DNA of 64,000 nt, taken from contig JAVXND010000007.1 in assembly GCA_036645955.1 (NCBI GenBank), positions 1-64,000 of the forward strand. The letters run 5' to 3'. Origin of the DNA: Limiplasma sp036645955 (GTDB lineage: Bacteria > Bacillota > Clostridia > Christensenellales > Aristaeellaceae). The notes under the pieces were generated by a model. The model searched no databases and had not been told where the DNA came from. It worked only from the letters and a program-made list of their open reading frames with translations. Both the position numbers and the translations under genes were made by a program. Numbering within the stretch: the first letter of the stretch is position 1; every line of letters begins with the position of its first letter. Below are positions 9,197 to 17,101 of this stretch, piece after piece.

Positions 9197-9290
9197 ACGG
9201 GGTTCATGAGCTAGAGCTGGGTTATGGGGGGGTGTATGATCGTGATTGGCTGGTGTTCCTGCAACATTCATTTCAAGCAGAGCCAAATGC

Positions 9291-9317
9291 ACATATTTAC
9301 AGCAGTCCGCATACACT
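9291..9317 (+). promoter_or_regulatory. Candidate sigma-E-type promoter for the small ORF-spoVM pair
   Basis: ACATATT (9291-9297) resembles the sigma-E -35 consensus KMATATT (6 of 7) and CATACACT (9310-9317) fits the -10 consensus CATACAHT fully. The 12-base spacer is one or two bases short. The predicted start leaves a leader of about 17 bases with GAGGTGA before ATG 9341. spoVM is sigma-E dependent in Bacillus, which supports the call. Confidence 0.5.
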
Positions 9318-9340
9318 CTTAACGAGTGAGGTGACAAGGT

Positions 9341-9538
9341 ATGCCCAACAAACCCAACGAAAAATGCTATCCAGCCGGCACCAATCAACCGCTGATGTTT
9401 GTGGGCTATGCCCTGATTGCATTGGGCGTGATTCTGCTATTTGCCTGTATTCCCTGCTGGGCATGGCTTGCGTTGCTAGGGGTGGGGCTGATGGCGGTGG
9501 GCGTTGTATTGTTACGATTTAGCAAGGCATGGAGGTGA
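9341..9538 (+). CDS. Small two-helix membrane protein upstream of spoVM
   Basis: A 65-residue protein of unknown family: a short polar N-terminus with one Cys, two hydrophobic helices (about residues 19-37 and 40-58) joined by an IPCW turn, and a basic end. GAGGTGA six bases before ATG supports translation. Its TGA lies within the ribosome binding site of spoVM, so the two are coupled, and the sigma-E-like promoter points to mother-cell expression during sporulation. Function unknown; a coat- or forespore-membrane-associated role is inference from position only. Confidence 0.7.
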   Translation: MPNKPNEKCYPAGTNQPLMFVGYALIALGVILLFACIPCWAWLALLGVGLMAVGVVLLRFSKAWR

Positions 9539-9542
9539 CGGT

Positions 9543-9623
9543 ATGTCTATCAGGATGATTTGTATTCGAGCTCCGCGATTTTTGAGCGGATTCCTGAAAC
9601 TGTTCATGAAAAGGCGTAAGTGA
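9543..9623 (+). CDS. spoVM: SpoVM, 26-residue spore morphogenesis peptide
   Basis: In Bacillus, SpoVM is a 26-residue amphipathic helix that marks the convex forespore membrane and anchors the SpoIVA coat base. This ORF is also exactly 26 residues, and its centre IRAPRFLSGFLK aligns with IKLPKFLGGIVR of B. subtilis SpoVM (from memory), keeping the key proline (Pro11 here, Pro9 there). A perfect GGAGGTGA precedes it. Synteny agrees: spoVM follows the prpC-prkC-rsgA-rpe cluster in Bacillus. Its TGA abuts the stop codon of the convergent spoVAE with no base between. The gene is below usual length cut-offs. Confidence 0.85.
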   Translation: MSIRMICIRAPRFLSGFLKLFMKRRK

Positions 9624-9989
9624 CTACTTTGCCCTTGGCTTGCACAGAAGGGCAACCAGCGTGCCAAAGAAAATGGCTGCCGCAATGCCGCCTGCTGTAG
9701 CGGATAAACCGCCTGTAAATGCACCAATCAGCCCGCTTTCCTGCACGCTAAGCATTACGCCCTGGCACAATGCGTGCCCAAAGCCCGTGAGGGGAACGGT
9801 TGCGCCTGCGCCTGCAAATTCCACAATGGGGGCGTACAACCCCACTGCGCTTAGGATCACGCCTGCCAGTATGTAGCACACCAAAATACGGGCGGGCGTG
9901 ATTTTGGTGCGCATGACCAGCCATTCACCAATCAAGCAAAAGGCTCCGCCGACCAAAAAAACTTTTGCATACAAGAAAAGCATCGTCAT
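9624..9989 (-). CDS. spoVAE: SpoVAE, spore Ca-dipicolinate channel subunit
   Basis: Integral membrane component of the SpoVA channel that moves Ca2+-dipicolinic acid into the forespore and out at germination. About 121 residues with four or so hydrophobic helices and the family segment GAGATVPLTGFGHAL. I start at the ATG whose complement is 9987-9989: it overlaps the spoVAD stop as ATGA and has AGGAGG nine bases upstream, whereas the ATG nine bases earlier abuts the RBS. Last gene of the spoVA operon here. Confidence 0.93.
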   Translation of the reverse strand: MTMLFLYAKVFLVGGAFCLIGEWLVMRTKITPARILVCYILAGVILSAVGLYAPIVEFAGAGATVPLTGFGHALCQGVMLSVQESGLIGAFTGGLSATAGGIAAAIFFGTLVALLCKPRAK

Positions 9990-11029
9990 TGCTTGCATCC
10001 TCCTACAGGGCTTTCCAGCACCACCGCATGTGCGACACCCGGAATGCTTTCGCCTTGCAGACTGCTGGTAAGGCTCATGAGTGCGCCTGTGGCCATAAAC
10101 AGCACGCGTTTCCAGTCCCCGCGCTGTATACGCGGCAGGATATGGCCGTTGAGCACAGAGGCGCTACAGCCGCATCCACTGCCCCCTGCGTGCACATCCT
10201 GCGCATCACGGTTAAAAATCAACAGCCCGCAATCCACATATTTGCTTTCATCCAAGGGCATGTGCTGTTCGCGCATGAGCTGCAGCATCAGGTCGTGACC
10301 CACCTGACCCAAATCACCTGTCACAATCAAATCATAATCAGCGGGGGTGGTTTGGGTATCTGCGAGCAGGGCAAGCAAAGTGTCTGCCGCCGCAGGTGCC
10401 ATGGCCGCGCCCATGTTGTTGGCATCCGAAATGCCAAGGTCAATCACGCGACCCATGCATATGCGAGCAATATGCGCAAGCGGCGGAACCTTTGGGGTAA
10501 CGCATAGCAAGGTAGCGCCTGCGCCTGTTACCGTCCACTGCGCGGTAGGGGTGCGCTGAGAGCCAAATTCCAGCGGATAGCGGTATTGCCGCTCCGCTGT
10601 GCAAAAGTGACTGCTGGCCGCACAAACCACTTGCTCGGCATGTCCGCCATCCAACAGCATACCGCCTACACAAAGGCTTTCCGCCATTGTGGAGCAAGCG
10701 CCATACAAACCAATAAAAGGGATGCCCAGCTCTCTTGCGGAAAAAGAGGCGGTGATGATTTGGTTGAGCAGGTCGCCCCCCAACAAAAACTGAACATTTT
10801 CTGGCTTGGAGCCGCCTTTTTGAATGGCACAGGAAATGGCATCCAGATAGAGCTGTTTTTCAGCAAGCTCAAAGCTTTCCTGTCCATACAGCTCATCCTT
10901 GGCCACAAGGTCAAAATCCGTGCCAAGCGGACCTTCCCCTTCCTTTTTGCCCACAAAGGCGGCGTTGCCGCACAGTGCGGGGCGCAGGGGCAATTCAATG
11001 GTCTGCTGTCCGATTCGCTTATTTTGCAT
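9986..11029 (-). CDS. spoVAD: SpoVAD, spore DPA-binding SpoVA subunit
   Basis: Thiolase-fold protein on the outer face of the spore inner membrane that binds dipicolinic acid. The 347-residue length and the segments LLGGDLLNQI, GIYGACSTMAE-like (GLYGACSTMAE) and TGAGATLL are typical. No signal peptide, as expected for the family. Coupled to spoVAE by an ATGA overlap; spoVAC lies 21 bases upstream. Confidence 0.95.
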   Translation of the reverse strand: MQNKRIGQQTIELPLRPALCGNAAFVGKKEGEGPLGTDFDLVAKDELYGQESFELAEKQLYLDAISCAIQKGGSKPENVQFLLGGDLLNQIITASFSARELGIPFIGLYGACSTMAESLCVGGMLLDGGHAEQVVCAASSHFCTAERQYRYPLEFGSQRTPTAQWTVTGAGATLLCVTPKVPPLAHIARICMGRVIDLGISDANNMGAAMAPAAADTLLALLADTQTTPADYDLIVTGDLGQVGHDLMLQLMREQHMPLDESKYVDCGLLIFNRDAQDVHAGGSGCGCSASVLNGHILPRIQRGDWKRVLFMATGALMSLTSSLQGESIPGVAHAVVLESPVGGCKQ

Positions 11030-11050
11030 ATGGGTTCACCTCAACCGTTT

Positions 11051-11509
11051 TTACCTGAAAAAGAGCGCATAGACAATGCCGACCAAAACCGATGCGCCTA
11101 CGCCATAAACCAATACGGGGCCGGCGATGGAAAACAGCTTTGCACCTAAGCCCAAAACCAAGCCTTCACGGCGAAACTCAAGCGCTGGTGAAACCATGGC
11201 ATTTGCAAAGCCTGTGATGGGCACAAACGAGCCTGCGCCCGCATATTGCCCGATTTTATCAAATACGCCGATGCCTGTGAGCACGGCTGTTAAAAACACC
11301 AGCACAATGGAGGAAAGACTGCCCGCATCACGTGCGGAAAGGTTGAGCAGCTTTGTGCCAACATCCATGACGGCTTGCCCCAGCACGCAGATGAAACCGC
11401 CCACCCAAAAGGCTTTGAATAAGCCCATGCCCAATTTGGAGGGGGGAGAGCATTGATCTGTGAGCTGGCTGTAATGCTGTGGGGTTGACTTCACGCGCTG
11501 TTTATTCAT
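11051..11509 (-). CDS. spoVAC: SpoVAC, mechanosensitive SpoVA channel subunit
   Basis: A 152-residue membrane protein with an N-terminal polar segment and about four helices; the segment GAGSFVPITGFANAM parallels SpoVAE's motif. SpoVAC acts as a mechanosensitive channel in Bacillus. AGGAGG lies five bases before the ATG and inside the last codons of the small upstream ORF, whose stop overlaps this start by 8 bases, so translation of the two is coupled. Forespore (sigma-G) expression is expected. Confidence 0.94.
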   Translation of the reverse strand: MNKQRVKSTPQHYSQLTDQCSPPSKLGMGLFKAFWVGGFICVLGQAVMDVGTKLLNLSARDAGSLSSIVLVFLTAVLTGIGVFDKIGQYAGAGSFVPITGFANAMVSPALEFRREGLVLGLGAKLFSIAGPVLVYGVGASVLVGIVYALFFR

Positions 11510-11642
11510 TCGACCCTCCTTCCGCGCACAAGGGGCGCTCCAAATGGGTTTGAGAGGCTGTTTTTACAAATATTTCGCGTTCGCCGGGTCGTGGGTGCGG
11601 CTGCATATCCGCAGGGATCATCTGCTGATGCTTGCTTTGCAT
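11502..11642 (-). CDS. Small 46-residue ORF heading the spoVA operon
   Basis: ATG with complement 11640-11642 is preceded by AAAGGAAG at 8 bases and opens a 46-codon frame whose TAA overlaps the spoVAC start. The product is polar, with several His, Pro and Gln residues, and has no membrane helix or family I recognise. A longer in-frame start at 11750 would extend upstream of the predicted promoter, so I reject it. The coupling to spoVAC and the promoter position argue that it is translated. Confidence 0.5.
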   Translation of the reverse strand: MQSKHQQMIPADMQPHPRPGEREIFVKTASQTHLERPLCAEGGSNE

Positions 11643-11665
11643 ACAAAACACTTCCTTTGCACGAG

Positions 11666-11695
11666 AAGTATTGCATTTACTGAAGAAAAGTATGC
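11666..11695 (-). promoter_or_regulatory. Candidate forespore (sigma-G/F) promoter of the spoVA operon
   Basis: On the minus strand GCATA (complement 11691-11695) matches the sigma-F/G -35 GHATR fully; 18 bases later AATACTT (complement 11666-11672) matches five of seven positions of the sigma-G -10 CATNMTA, and TGCAATACTT matches nine of ten of the sigma-F -10 GGNNANAMTW. The predicted start is directly before the RBS of the 46-codon ORF. Confidence 0.45.
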
Positions 11696-11718
11696 AGGAG
11701 AGCGAACAACAAAAAGGC

Positions 11719-11747
11719 TTGAAATCAGATGCTTTTGCGCATATAAT
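11719..11747 (+). promoter_or_regulatory. Sigma-A promoter for the alpha-xylosidase gene
   Basis: TTGAAA (11719-11724), 17-base spacer, TATAAT (11742-11747). The 44-bp element begins 10 bases after the -10 box, i.e. at the transcript start. Confidence 0.6.
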
Positions 11748-11756
11748 CATACACAG

Positions 11757-11800
11757 GGCGACAAAAGCACATTTTTACATTGCGCAATACTGCCCATTGT
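11757..11800 (+). repeat. 44-bp promoter-proximal element, copy 1
   Basis: Begins GGCGACAAAAGCACATTTTT and ends GCCCATTGT. Same length and plan as copies at 17146-17189 (with inverted partner 17210-17253) and 20951-20994. Lies at the predicted 5' end of the alpha-xylosidase transcript. This copy is the most diverged and has lost the terminal GGT/ACC symmetry. Confidence 0.6.
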
Positions 11801-11863
11801 GCTGGTTTCCTTATCAATCATTTCACGGAGCCTTGAAAGGAACAAGGAGAATGGGAGCTGTTT

Positions 11864-14113
11864 ATGAAGTTTACCAATGGATATTGGCTGATTCGCCCCG
11901 AGTTTGAAATGAATTATGCGGTGGAATTGTTTGACAATGAAAAATCCGCGCACAGCCTTACCCTGCTGGCCGCTACAAAGCACATAGAGGGGCGGGGCGA
12001 TAGCTTAAACAAAGCAACGCTTTCCGTCACCATTACCGCCCCAGCCAGAGACGTTTTGCGTGTAAAGCTTGTGCATCACAAGGGCGTAAAGGCGCGCGGA
12101 CCTTATTTTGAAACCAATGCAGAGGAAACGGTTCCCTGTGTGACGGAAAACGAGCAAAATCTTTGCTTTTGCAACGGCCGCCTCTGCGCCAAAATAAGCA
12201 AGCAGGAAAACGGCTGGGGCATTGCCTTTGAAAAGGATGGCGCGTTGCTTACCAGCAGTGGCTTTCATGGCATGGCGCACGCATACAACCGCCTGACGCA
12301 GAAAACCTACGTGATGGATTCCCTGTCGCTTGATGCAGGCGAACGTGTATATGGCTTGGGTGAGCGGTTTACAGACTATGTCAAAAACGGACAGGCTGTG
12401 GACATGTGGAACGCAGACGGCGGTACGGCCAGTGAGCTGGCTTATAAAAATGTGCCCTTTTACATGACCAACAGGGGCTACGGCGTTTTTGTGGAGGATT
12501 GCTCGGATGTTTCCTTTGAGGTAGCCTCTGAAAAGGTGGAAAGGGTTCAATTTTCACTGGAAGGGGAAAGCTTGGTTTACGATCTGATTTGCGGGGATAC
12601 CCCCAAAGCGATTTTGGAGCGCTACACCTTTTTAACGGGTCGCCCTGCATTGCCGCCTGCATGGTCCTTTGGGTTGTGGCTTACAACCAGCTTTACCACG
12701 GATTACGACGAAAAAACCGTGCGCTCCTTACTGCTGGATGGCATGCTCAAACGAAAAATCCCCCTGCATGTATTTCACTTTGATTGCTTTTGGATGAAGG
12801 GCTTTCATTGGTGCGATTTTATTTGGAACCGCGATGTGTTCCCCGACCCCCAAGGCATGCTCGGCAGGCTTCATGAGGATGGACTGCGTATTTGTGTATG
12901 GATCAATCCATATATTGCGCAGGAAAGCTCCCTCTTTGACGAAGCCATGGAAAAAGGGTATTTGCTCACGCGTGAAAATGGGGATGTTTGGCAGACGGAT
13001 CTATGGCAAGCGGGCATGGGCATTGTGGACTTTACAAACCCGATGGCCGCCGGCTGGTATGCAAAATTGCTGGAGAACATTCTGGATATGGGCGTAGATT
13101 GCTTCAAAACCGATTTTGGCGAGCGGATCCCCGTTCGGGATATTCATTATCATGATGGAAGCGATCCGCTTAAAATGCACAACTACTATGCACAGCTCTA
13201 TAACAAGGTGGTGTTTGAACTGCTTGAGAAAAAGCGCGGCGCAGGGGAAGCGGTGCTCTTTGCGCGTTCTGCTACGGCGGGCGGACAGCAGTTTCCATGC
13301 CACTGGGGCGGCGACAATAGCGCCACCTATATCTCCATGGCTGAAACACTGCGTGCGGGGTTAAGCCTTGCGCACAGCGGATTTGCGTTTTGGAGCCATG
13401 ACATTTCTGGGTTTGAGCAAACGGCACCTGCGGATGTGTATAAGCGCTGGACGGCCTTTGGCCTGCTATCCTCTCACAGCAGATTGCATGGCTCCACCAG
13501 CTACCGCGTGCCTTGGCTGTTTGGTGAGGAAGCCTGCGAGGTAATGCGGCGCTTTGTTTGCCTTAAATGCAAGCTCATGCCCTACCTTTATGCGGCGGCG
13601 GCGGAGGCGCATGAAGCGGGTACCCCCGTGCTTCGCCCCATGATGTTTGAATTTCCCCAAGACATTGCCTGCGAAACCACGGATTTGCAATATATGCTGG
13701 GAGAACGTTTGCTCATAGCGCCCATTTTTCACGAATCCGGAGAAGTGAATTATTACCTGCCCAAAGGCAGGTGGACAAATTTATTCACGGGTAAAGTGGC
13801 GGAGGGCTGTGGCTACACGAAAGAAAAGCATGATTTTATGAGCCTGCCGCTGATGGTGAGGGAAAACACAATTTTACCCATTGGCGCCAATGCGGAGCAT
13901 CCGGATTACGACTATGCGGACGGCATTACACTGCATGTTTACGAGCCTGGGCAGGGGCAAGCTCTACAGGTGAACATACCCAACCTTGCGGGGCAAATCG
14001 CCGCGACCTTTACGCTGACGGTTACCGCAGAGCAGGTAGAAGTACAAACCAACAGCCAAAAGCCTTATAGCGTCATTTTACACCGCGATGGAGTGGAAAA
14101 ACGCCTGATTTAG
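11864..14113 (+). CDS. yicI: GH31 alpha-xylosidase (YicI-like)
   Basis: Glycoside hydrolase family 31 enzyme, expected to release alpha-xylose from xyloglucan-type oligosaccharides. 749 residues, close to E. coli YicI (772). The nucleophile motif KTDFGERIP places Asp417 where YicI has Asp416, and HWGGD provides the acid/base Asp at about residue 484; FWSHDISGFE and SSHSRLHGS also match. No signal peptide, so cytoplasmic. No transporter or regulator adjoins it. Substrate inference rests on motif similarity to YicI rather than to alpha-glucosidases of the same family. Confidence 0.88.
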   Translation: MKFTNGYWLIRPEFEMNYAVELFDNEKSAHSLTLLAATKHIEGRGDSLNKATLSVTITAPARDVLRVKLVHHKGVKARGPYFETNAEETVPCVTENEQNLCFCNGRLCAKISKQENGWGIAFEKDGALLTSSGFHGMAHAYNRLTQKTYVMDSLSLDAGERVYGLGERFTDYVKNGQAVDMWNADGGTASELAYKNVPFYMTNRGYGVFVEDCSDVSFEVASEKVERVQFSLEGESLVYDLICGDTPKAILERYTFLTGRPALPPAWSFGLWLTTSFTTDYDEKTVRSLLLDGMLKRKIPLHVFHFDCFWMKGFHWCDFIWNRDVFPDPQGMLGRLHEDGLRICVWINPYIAQESSLFDEAMEKGYLLTRENGDVWQTDLWQAGMGIVDFTNPMAAGWYAKLLENILDMGVDCFKTDFGERIPVRDIHYHDGSDPLKMHNYYAQLYNKVVFELLEKKRGAGEAVLFARSATAGGQQFPCHWGGDNSATYISMAETLRAGLSLAHSGFAFWSHDISGFEQTAPADVYKRWTAFGLLSSHSRLHGSTSYRVPWLFGEEACEVMRRFVCLKCKLMPYLYAAAAEAHEAGTPVLRPMMFEFPQDIACETTDLQYMLGERLLIAPIFHESGEVNYYLPKGRWTNLFTGKVAEGCGYTKEKHDFMSLPLMVRENTILPIGANAEHPDYDYADGITLHVYEPGQGQALQVNIPNLAGQIAATFTLTVTAEQVEVQTNSQKPYSVILHRDGVEKRLI

Positions 14114-14176
14114 GCAGGCATACCCAAGGGGTGGTAGAATTGACTGGCTGAAATGTCGAAAATCTTTGCGAAGCGC

Positions 14177-14205
14177 TTGACAGCCGTGCTTCTGATTAGT
14201 ATACT
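14177..14205 (+). promoter_or_regulatory. Strong sigma-A promoter of rpmH
   Basis: Consensus TTGACA (14177-14182), 17-base spacer, TATACT (14200-14205). The leader to the rpmH ATG is about 78 bases and contains a GCGCGTTGC...GCAACGGCGC hairpin at about 14231-14254. Confidence 0.8.
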
Positions 14206-14289
14206 AAGATGGTTGTTTTGTGGTATTCTGCGCGTTGCAATGGCAACGGCGCAACACCATAGATTTTGAAACTGCAAGGAGTGTTACAG

Positions 14290-14424
14290 ATGTTCCGTAC
14301 CTACCAGCCTAAGAAGTGTCAGCGCAGCAAAGTGCACGGCTTCCGCGCTCGCATGTCTACAAAAAATGGCCGCCGTGTGCTGGCCGCTCGCCGTCGTCGC
14401 GGCCGCAAGGTGCTCAGCGCTTGA
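14290..14424 (+). CDS. rpmH: 50S ribosomal protein L34
   Basis: A 44-residue basic protein with the unmistakable L34 sequence plan: MFRTYQPKK at the start, HGFRARM in the middle and an Arg-rich RRRRGRKVLSA end. Complete and of normal length. First gene of rpmH-rnpA-yidD-yidC-jag. The cluster normally sits beside dnaA at the origin; here a GH31 gene occupies that side. Confidence 0.98.
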   Translation: MFRTYQPKKCQRSKVHGFRARMSTKNGRRVLAARRRRGRKVLSA

Positions 14425-14551
14425 GCAACCCTTGCACAGGCTTCAAAGTGAAATTGGATGAGCCCGCCCCATTTCTTGATATCGGGTGAAGTGGGTGCGG
14501 GCTTTTCCGATATCTTTCCCAAATTTTTTGCGAAGGGACGATGGCAAAGAC

Positions 14552-14911
14552 TTGCAGCACCAAAACCGTTTGGGCCCTAACAGGCAGTTTAGCTATGTTT
14601 ACCGCCGTGGTAAAAGGGCATCGTGCAAGGACTTAACTTTGCTGTATGTGCGTAACAACCAAAAGCGTATAGGCTTTTCGGTGAGCAAGAAGGTTGGCGT
14701 GGCCGTGGTGCGCAACCGCACCAAACGCCGCCTGCGTGAGTGCATTCGTCCGCTGTTGCCTGAAATGAAAAATGGATTGTATGTATTTGTGGCACGCCCG
14801 TCTGCCGCAGAATGCACGTTTTTAGAGCTTCGCGCCCAAGTGAAGGCGCTGCTTAAAAAACTGGAAACCGCAAAGCCCTCGGGTGATGGCATGGGAGCGA
14901 AACGTACATGA
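14552..14911 (+). CDS. rnpA: Ribonuclease P protein component
   Basis: Protein subunit of RNase P, which matures tRNA 5' ends. Shows the RnpA plan: NRL, F-x-YVYRRGK, the central GFSVSKKVG and the RNR motif VRNRTKRRLRE. I choose TTG 14552, giving MQHQNRLG, which matches the normal N-terminus; the frame is open back to GTG 14486 but that would add 22 residues without precedent. The only nearby ATG (14541) is in another frame and stops after 31 codons. AAGGGA is 13 bases upstream, a long spacing. Confidence 0.9.
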   Translation: MQHQNRLGPNRQFSYVYRRGKRASCKDLTLLYVRNNQKRIGFSVSKKVGVAVVRNRTKRRLRECIRPLLPEMKNGLYVFVARPSAAECTFLELRAQVKALLKKLETAKPSGDGMGAKRT

Positions 14912-15147
14912 AGCAGCTGCTGCTGGCTCTCATTGGCTTCTATCGGCGCAGCATCAGCCCGCACACGCCGCCGAGCTGTCGCTTTCTACCAACCTGTTCG
15001 CAATATGCGATAACGGCTATTGAGCGCTTTGGCGCTTGGAAGGGCGGCGGACTGGCTCTTTGGCGCATCCTGCGATGCAATCCGTTTTGCAAGGGTGGCT
15101 ATGATCCAGTTCCTGAGGACCCGCATACCACAATAAGAAGGGAATAA
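14908..15147 (+). CDS. yidD: YidD membrane protein insertion efficiency factor
   Basis: A 79-residue protein with the conserved core CRFLPTCSQYAI and CNPFCKGGYDPVP, four of whose cysteines are family hallmarks. It helps YidC insert membrane proteins. Starts inside the rnpA stop (ATGA) and is followed after 5 bases by yidC. Confidence 0.96.
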   Translation: MKQLLLALIGFYRRSISPHTPPSCRFLPTCSQYAITAIERFGAWKGGGLALWRILRCNPFCKGGYDPVPEDPHTTIRRE

Positions 15148-15152
15148 CCTCA

Positions 15153-16136
15153 ATGAATGAATTTCTTGCCAGTGTTTTGAGCGGTATCAATTCCGTAATT
15201 GGAAACTACGGTTGGTCCATGGTTGTTTTTACCATTCTGATTAAGGCGTTGCTAATCCCCATGGATTACAAGAGCCGCAAGAGCATGCGCCGCATGAGCG
15301 CCTTGGCGCCCCAAACGGCAAAGCTTCAAAAAAAATATGCCAACGATAAAGAAAAGCTGAACCAAAAAACCGCCGAGCTTTATCGCAAAGAAAAAATCAA
15401 CCCCATGAGCGGCTGTGTGCCAATGCTGATTTCCATGCCTATCTTATTCATTATGTTCGCCGCCATGCGCATCATTGCCAACACCGAGCTTGCAAAGCAA
15501 GCCATTGATTTGCTGGTAACAGGCGTGCCCACCAACGAAGGCTGGCTATGGGTAAAGAACATTTGGATGCCAGACAGCCCCTTCAATGCTGTGATCGCCG
15601 ATGCGGCGAACCTGCGCCTGATTCCTGCTGACATTTGGGCAAAGGTATTTACGGCGCTACAGCCAGACCAAATTGCAAAGCTTGCCACGCTCAACCTAAA
15701 CGCTGCCACCATCAATGGTGAAGCTGTGTTTGCGGCATTGCAGAATTTGCCCAACTACGCGCAGGAAACAGCGCTTTGGGGTGTTATGCCCTCTGTGAAC
15801 CTGATTTTCTTTAACTTGAAGATCTACGCCAACAACAACGGCTGGTTTATTCTCCCGATTTTGGCCGCTGTAACCCAATTCCTGATGACAATCACTCAGC
15901 CTCAGCCAGCCGCTACCCCCGATGCAAATGGCCAGCAAGCAGGCATGAGCAAAATGATGAAGTACTTCTTCCCGCTGTTTTCGCTCTACATCTGCTCCAG
16001 CTACAACGCCGCCTTCTCACTGTATTGGGTGGTGTCCAACGTATTTGCATGGGTGGAGGGCATTGTGCTTAACAAGATGTTTGATGCCAAGGAAGCGGCG
16101 GCGGAGATGTCCATAGGGGAGGGAACATTAAAATGA
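15153..16136 (+). CDS. yidC: YidC/Oxa1 membrane insertase
   Basis: Inserts and folds membrane proteins with or without Sec. The first helix (about residues 18-38) is followed by a charged cytoplasmic hairpin and the helix MSGCVPMLISMPILFIMFAAM; late helices near residues 225-250 and 275-310 complete the five-helix core. There is no lipobox or cleavable signal. The loop between core helices 2 and 3 (about residues 120-210) is longer than in Bacillus SpoIIIJ. ATGA overlap with jag. Confidence 0.93.
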   Translation: MNEFLASVLSGINSVIGNYGWSMVVFTILIKALLIPMDYKSRKSMRRMSALAPQTAKLQKKYANDKEKLNQKTAELYRKEKINPMSGCVPMLISMPILFIMFAAMRIIANTELAKQAIDLLVTGVPTNEGWLWVKNIWMPDSPFNAVIADAANLRLIPADIWAKVFTALQPDQIAKLATLNLNAATINGEAVFAALQNLPNYAQETALWGVMPSVNLIFFNLKIYANNNGWFILPILAAVTQFLMTITQPQPAATPDANGQQAGMSKMMKYFFPLFSLYICSSYNAAFSLYWVVSNVFAWVEGIVLNKMFDAKEAAAEMSIGEGTLK

Positions 16137-17005
16137 GGTCTGTTCAATCCAGTGCCAAAACCATGGAGGATGCTGTAACGCAGGGCTTAGAAAAACTTGG
16201 CGTGTCTTTTGCGGATGTGAAAATCGACATCCTAGACGAGGGCAGCAAGGGCTTTTTGGGACTGCTTGGCGGCAAACCTGTGGTGGTGCGTTTAACGGTT
16301 CGCGAGGATGTAGAGGAGCAGGATGTGCTTTCTGCAATCGCTCTGAACGAGGCTGTTGAAACACCTGAGAAAACCAACGCCAAAAAAGCCGAAAAAACCA
16401 AACAGCTGGCGCGTGAAAAAGCCGCCAAAGCAGTCAGCGCCCCCAAAGGCGAAAAAACTGCAACGGCTGAAAAAACAGCCAAGCCCACAATTGCCGCAAA
16501 GCCGGCAAGCAATGACAAGCCCGTTGCGGTCAAGCCTGCCGTATTATGCGATGCAGGAACCATTGACAGCAAAGCACAGCAGTTCTTAATGAACGTGACC
16601 AAGCTGATGGGCGTAGAAGTTTCTGTCAACGTAAGGCGCGACGAAGAAGGCAACATGCGCGTGGATATGTTTGGCGATACGCTGGGCATATTGATTGGCC
16701 GCCGCGGAGAAACGCTGGATGCGCTTCAATACCTCACCAGCCTGTACATCAATCGCGGACAAGACGAATACACCCGCGTAACGTTGGATACGGAAAACTA
16801 TCGTTCCAAGCGTGAGGAAGCACTGACAAGATTGGCTAACCGCATGGCAAACCGCGCCGTTAAAACAGGGCGCAAGGTGGTTATGGAGCCAATGAACCCT
16901 TACGAGCGCCGCATATTGCATAGCGCGTTGCAGCAAAACGATGCGGTAACTACGCACAGTGAAGGCGACGAGCCAAACCGTCATGTGGTTATTACGCTGA
17001 AATAG
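16133..17005 (+). CDS. khpB: KhpB/Jag RNA-binding protein
   Basis: Jag_N domain (about residues 1-52, containing GSKGFLGLLGGKP), a ~70-residue Lys/Ala/Glu-rich disordered linker, a KH domain with GILIGRRGETLDAL, and a C-terminal R3H domain. Binds RNA together with KhpA and affects division and cell length in other Firmicutes. 290 residues, at the long end because of the linker. Last gene of the rpmH cluster, closed by a terminator. Confidence 0.94.
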   Translation: MRSVQSSAKTMEDAVTQGLEKLGVSFADVKIDILDEGSKGFLGLLGGKPVVVRLTVREDVEEQDVLSAIALNEAVETPEKTNAKKAEKTKQLAREKAAKAVSAPKGEKTATAEKTAKPTIAAKPASNDKPVAVKPAVLCDAGTIDSKAQQFLMNVTKLMGVEVSVNVRRDEEGNMRVDMFGDTLGILIGRRGETLDALQYLTSLYINRGQDEYTRVTLDTENYRSKREEALTRLANRMANRAVKTGRKVVMEPMNPYERRILHSALQQNDAVTTHSEGDEPNRHVVITLK

Positions 17006-17013
17006 GGATTTGC

Positions 17014-17050
17014 AAATACCGCCGCGCTTAAAAGCACGGCGGTATTTTTT
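17014..17050 (+). terminator. Intrinsic terminator after khpB
   Basis: Inverted repeat AAATACCGCCG (17014-17024) and CGGCGGTATTT (17037-17047) followed by a T run. Confidence 0.9.
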
Positions 17051-17101
17051 CGGAATCTAAATGATAAATGCAACAGATTAAGGCAACATTGCATCCAAAC
17101 C

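Noticed and set aside
9121..9522. 133-codon + frame across the intergenic region
   Set aside because: Starts inside the G tracts without RBS and runs over the palindrome; the well-supported small membrane protein uses another frame.
16356..16589. Lys/Pro-rich alternative frame inside khpB
   Set aside because: Shadow of the low-complexity linker.
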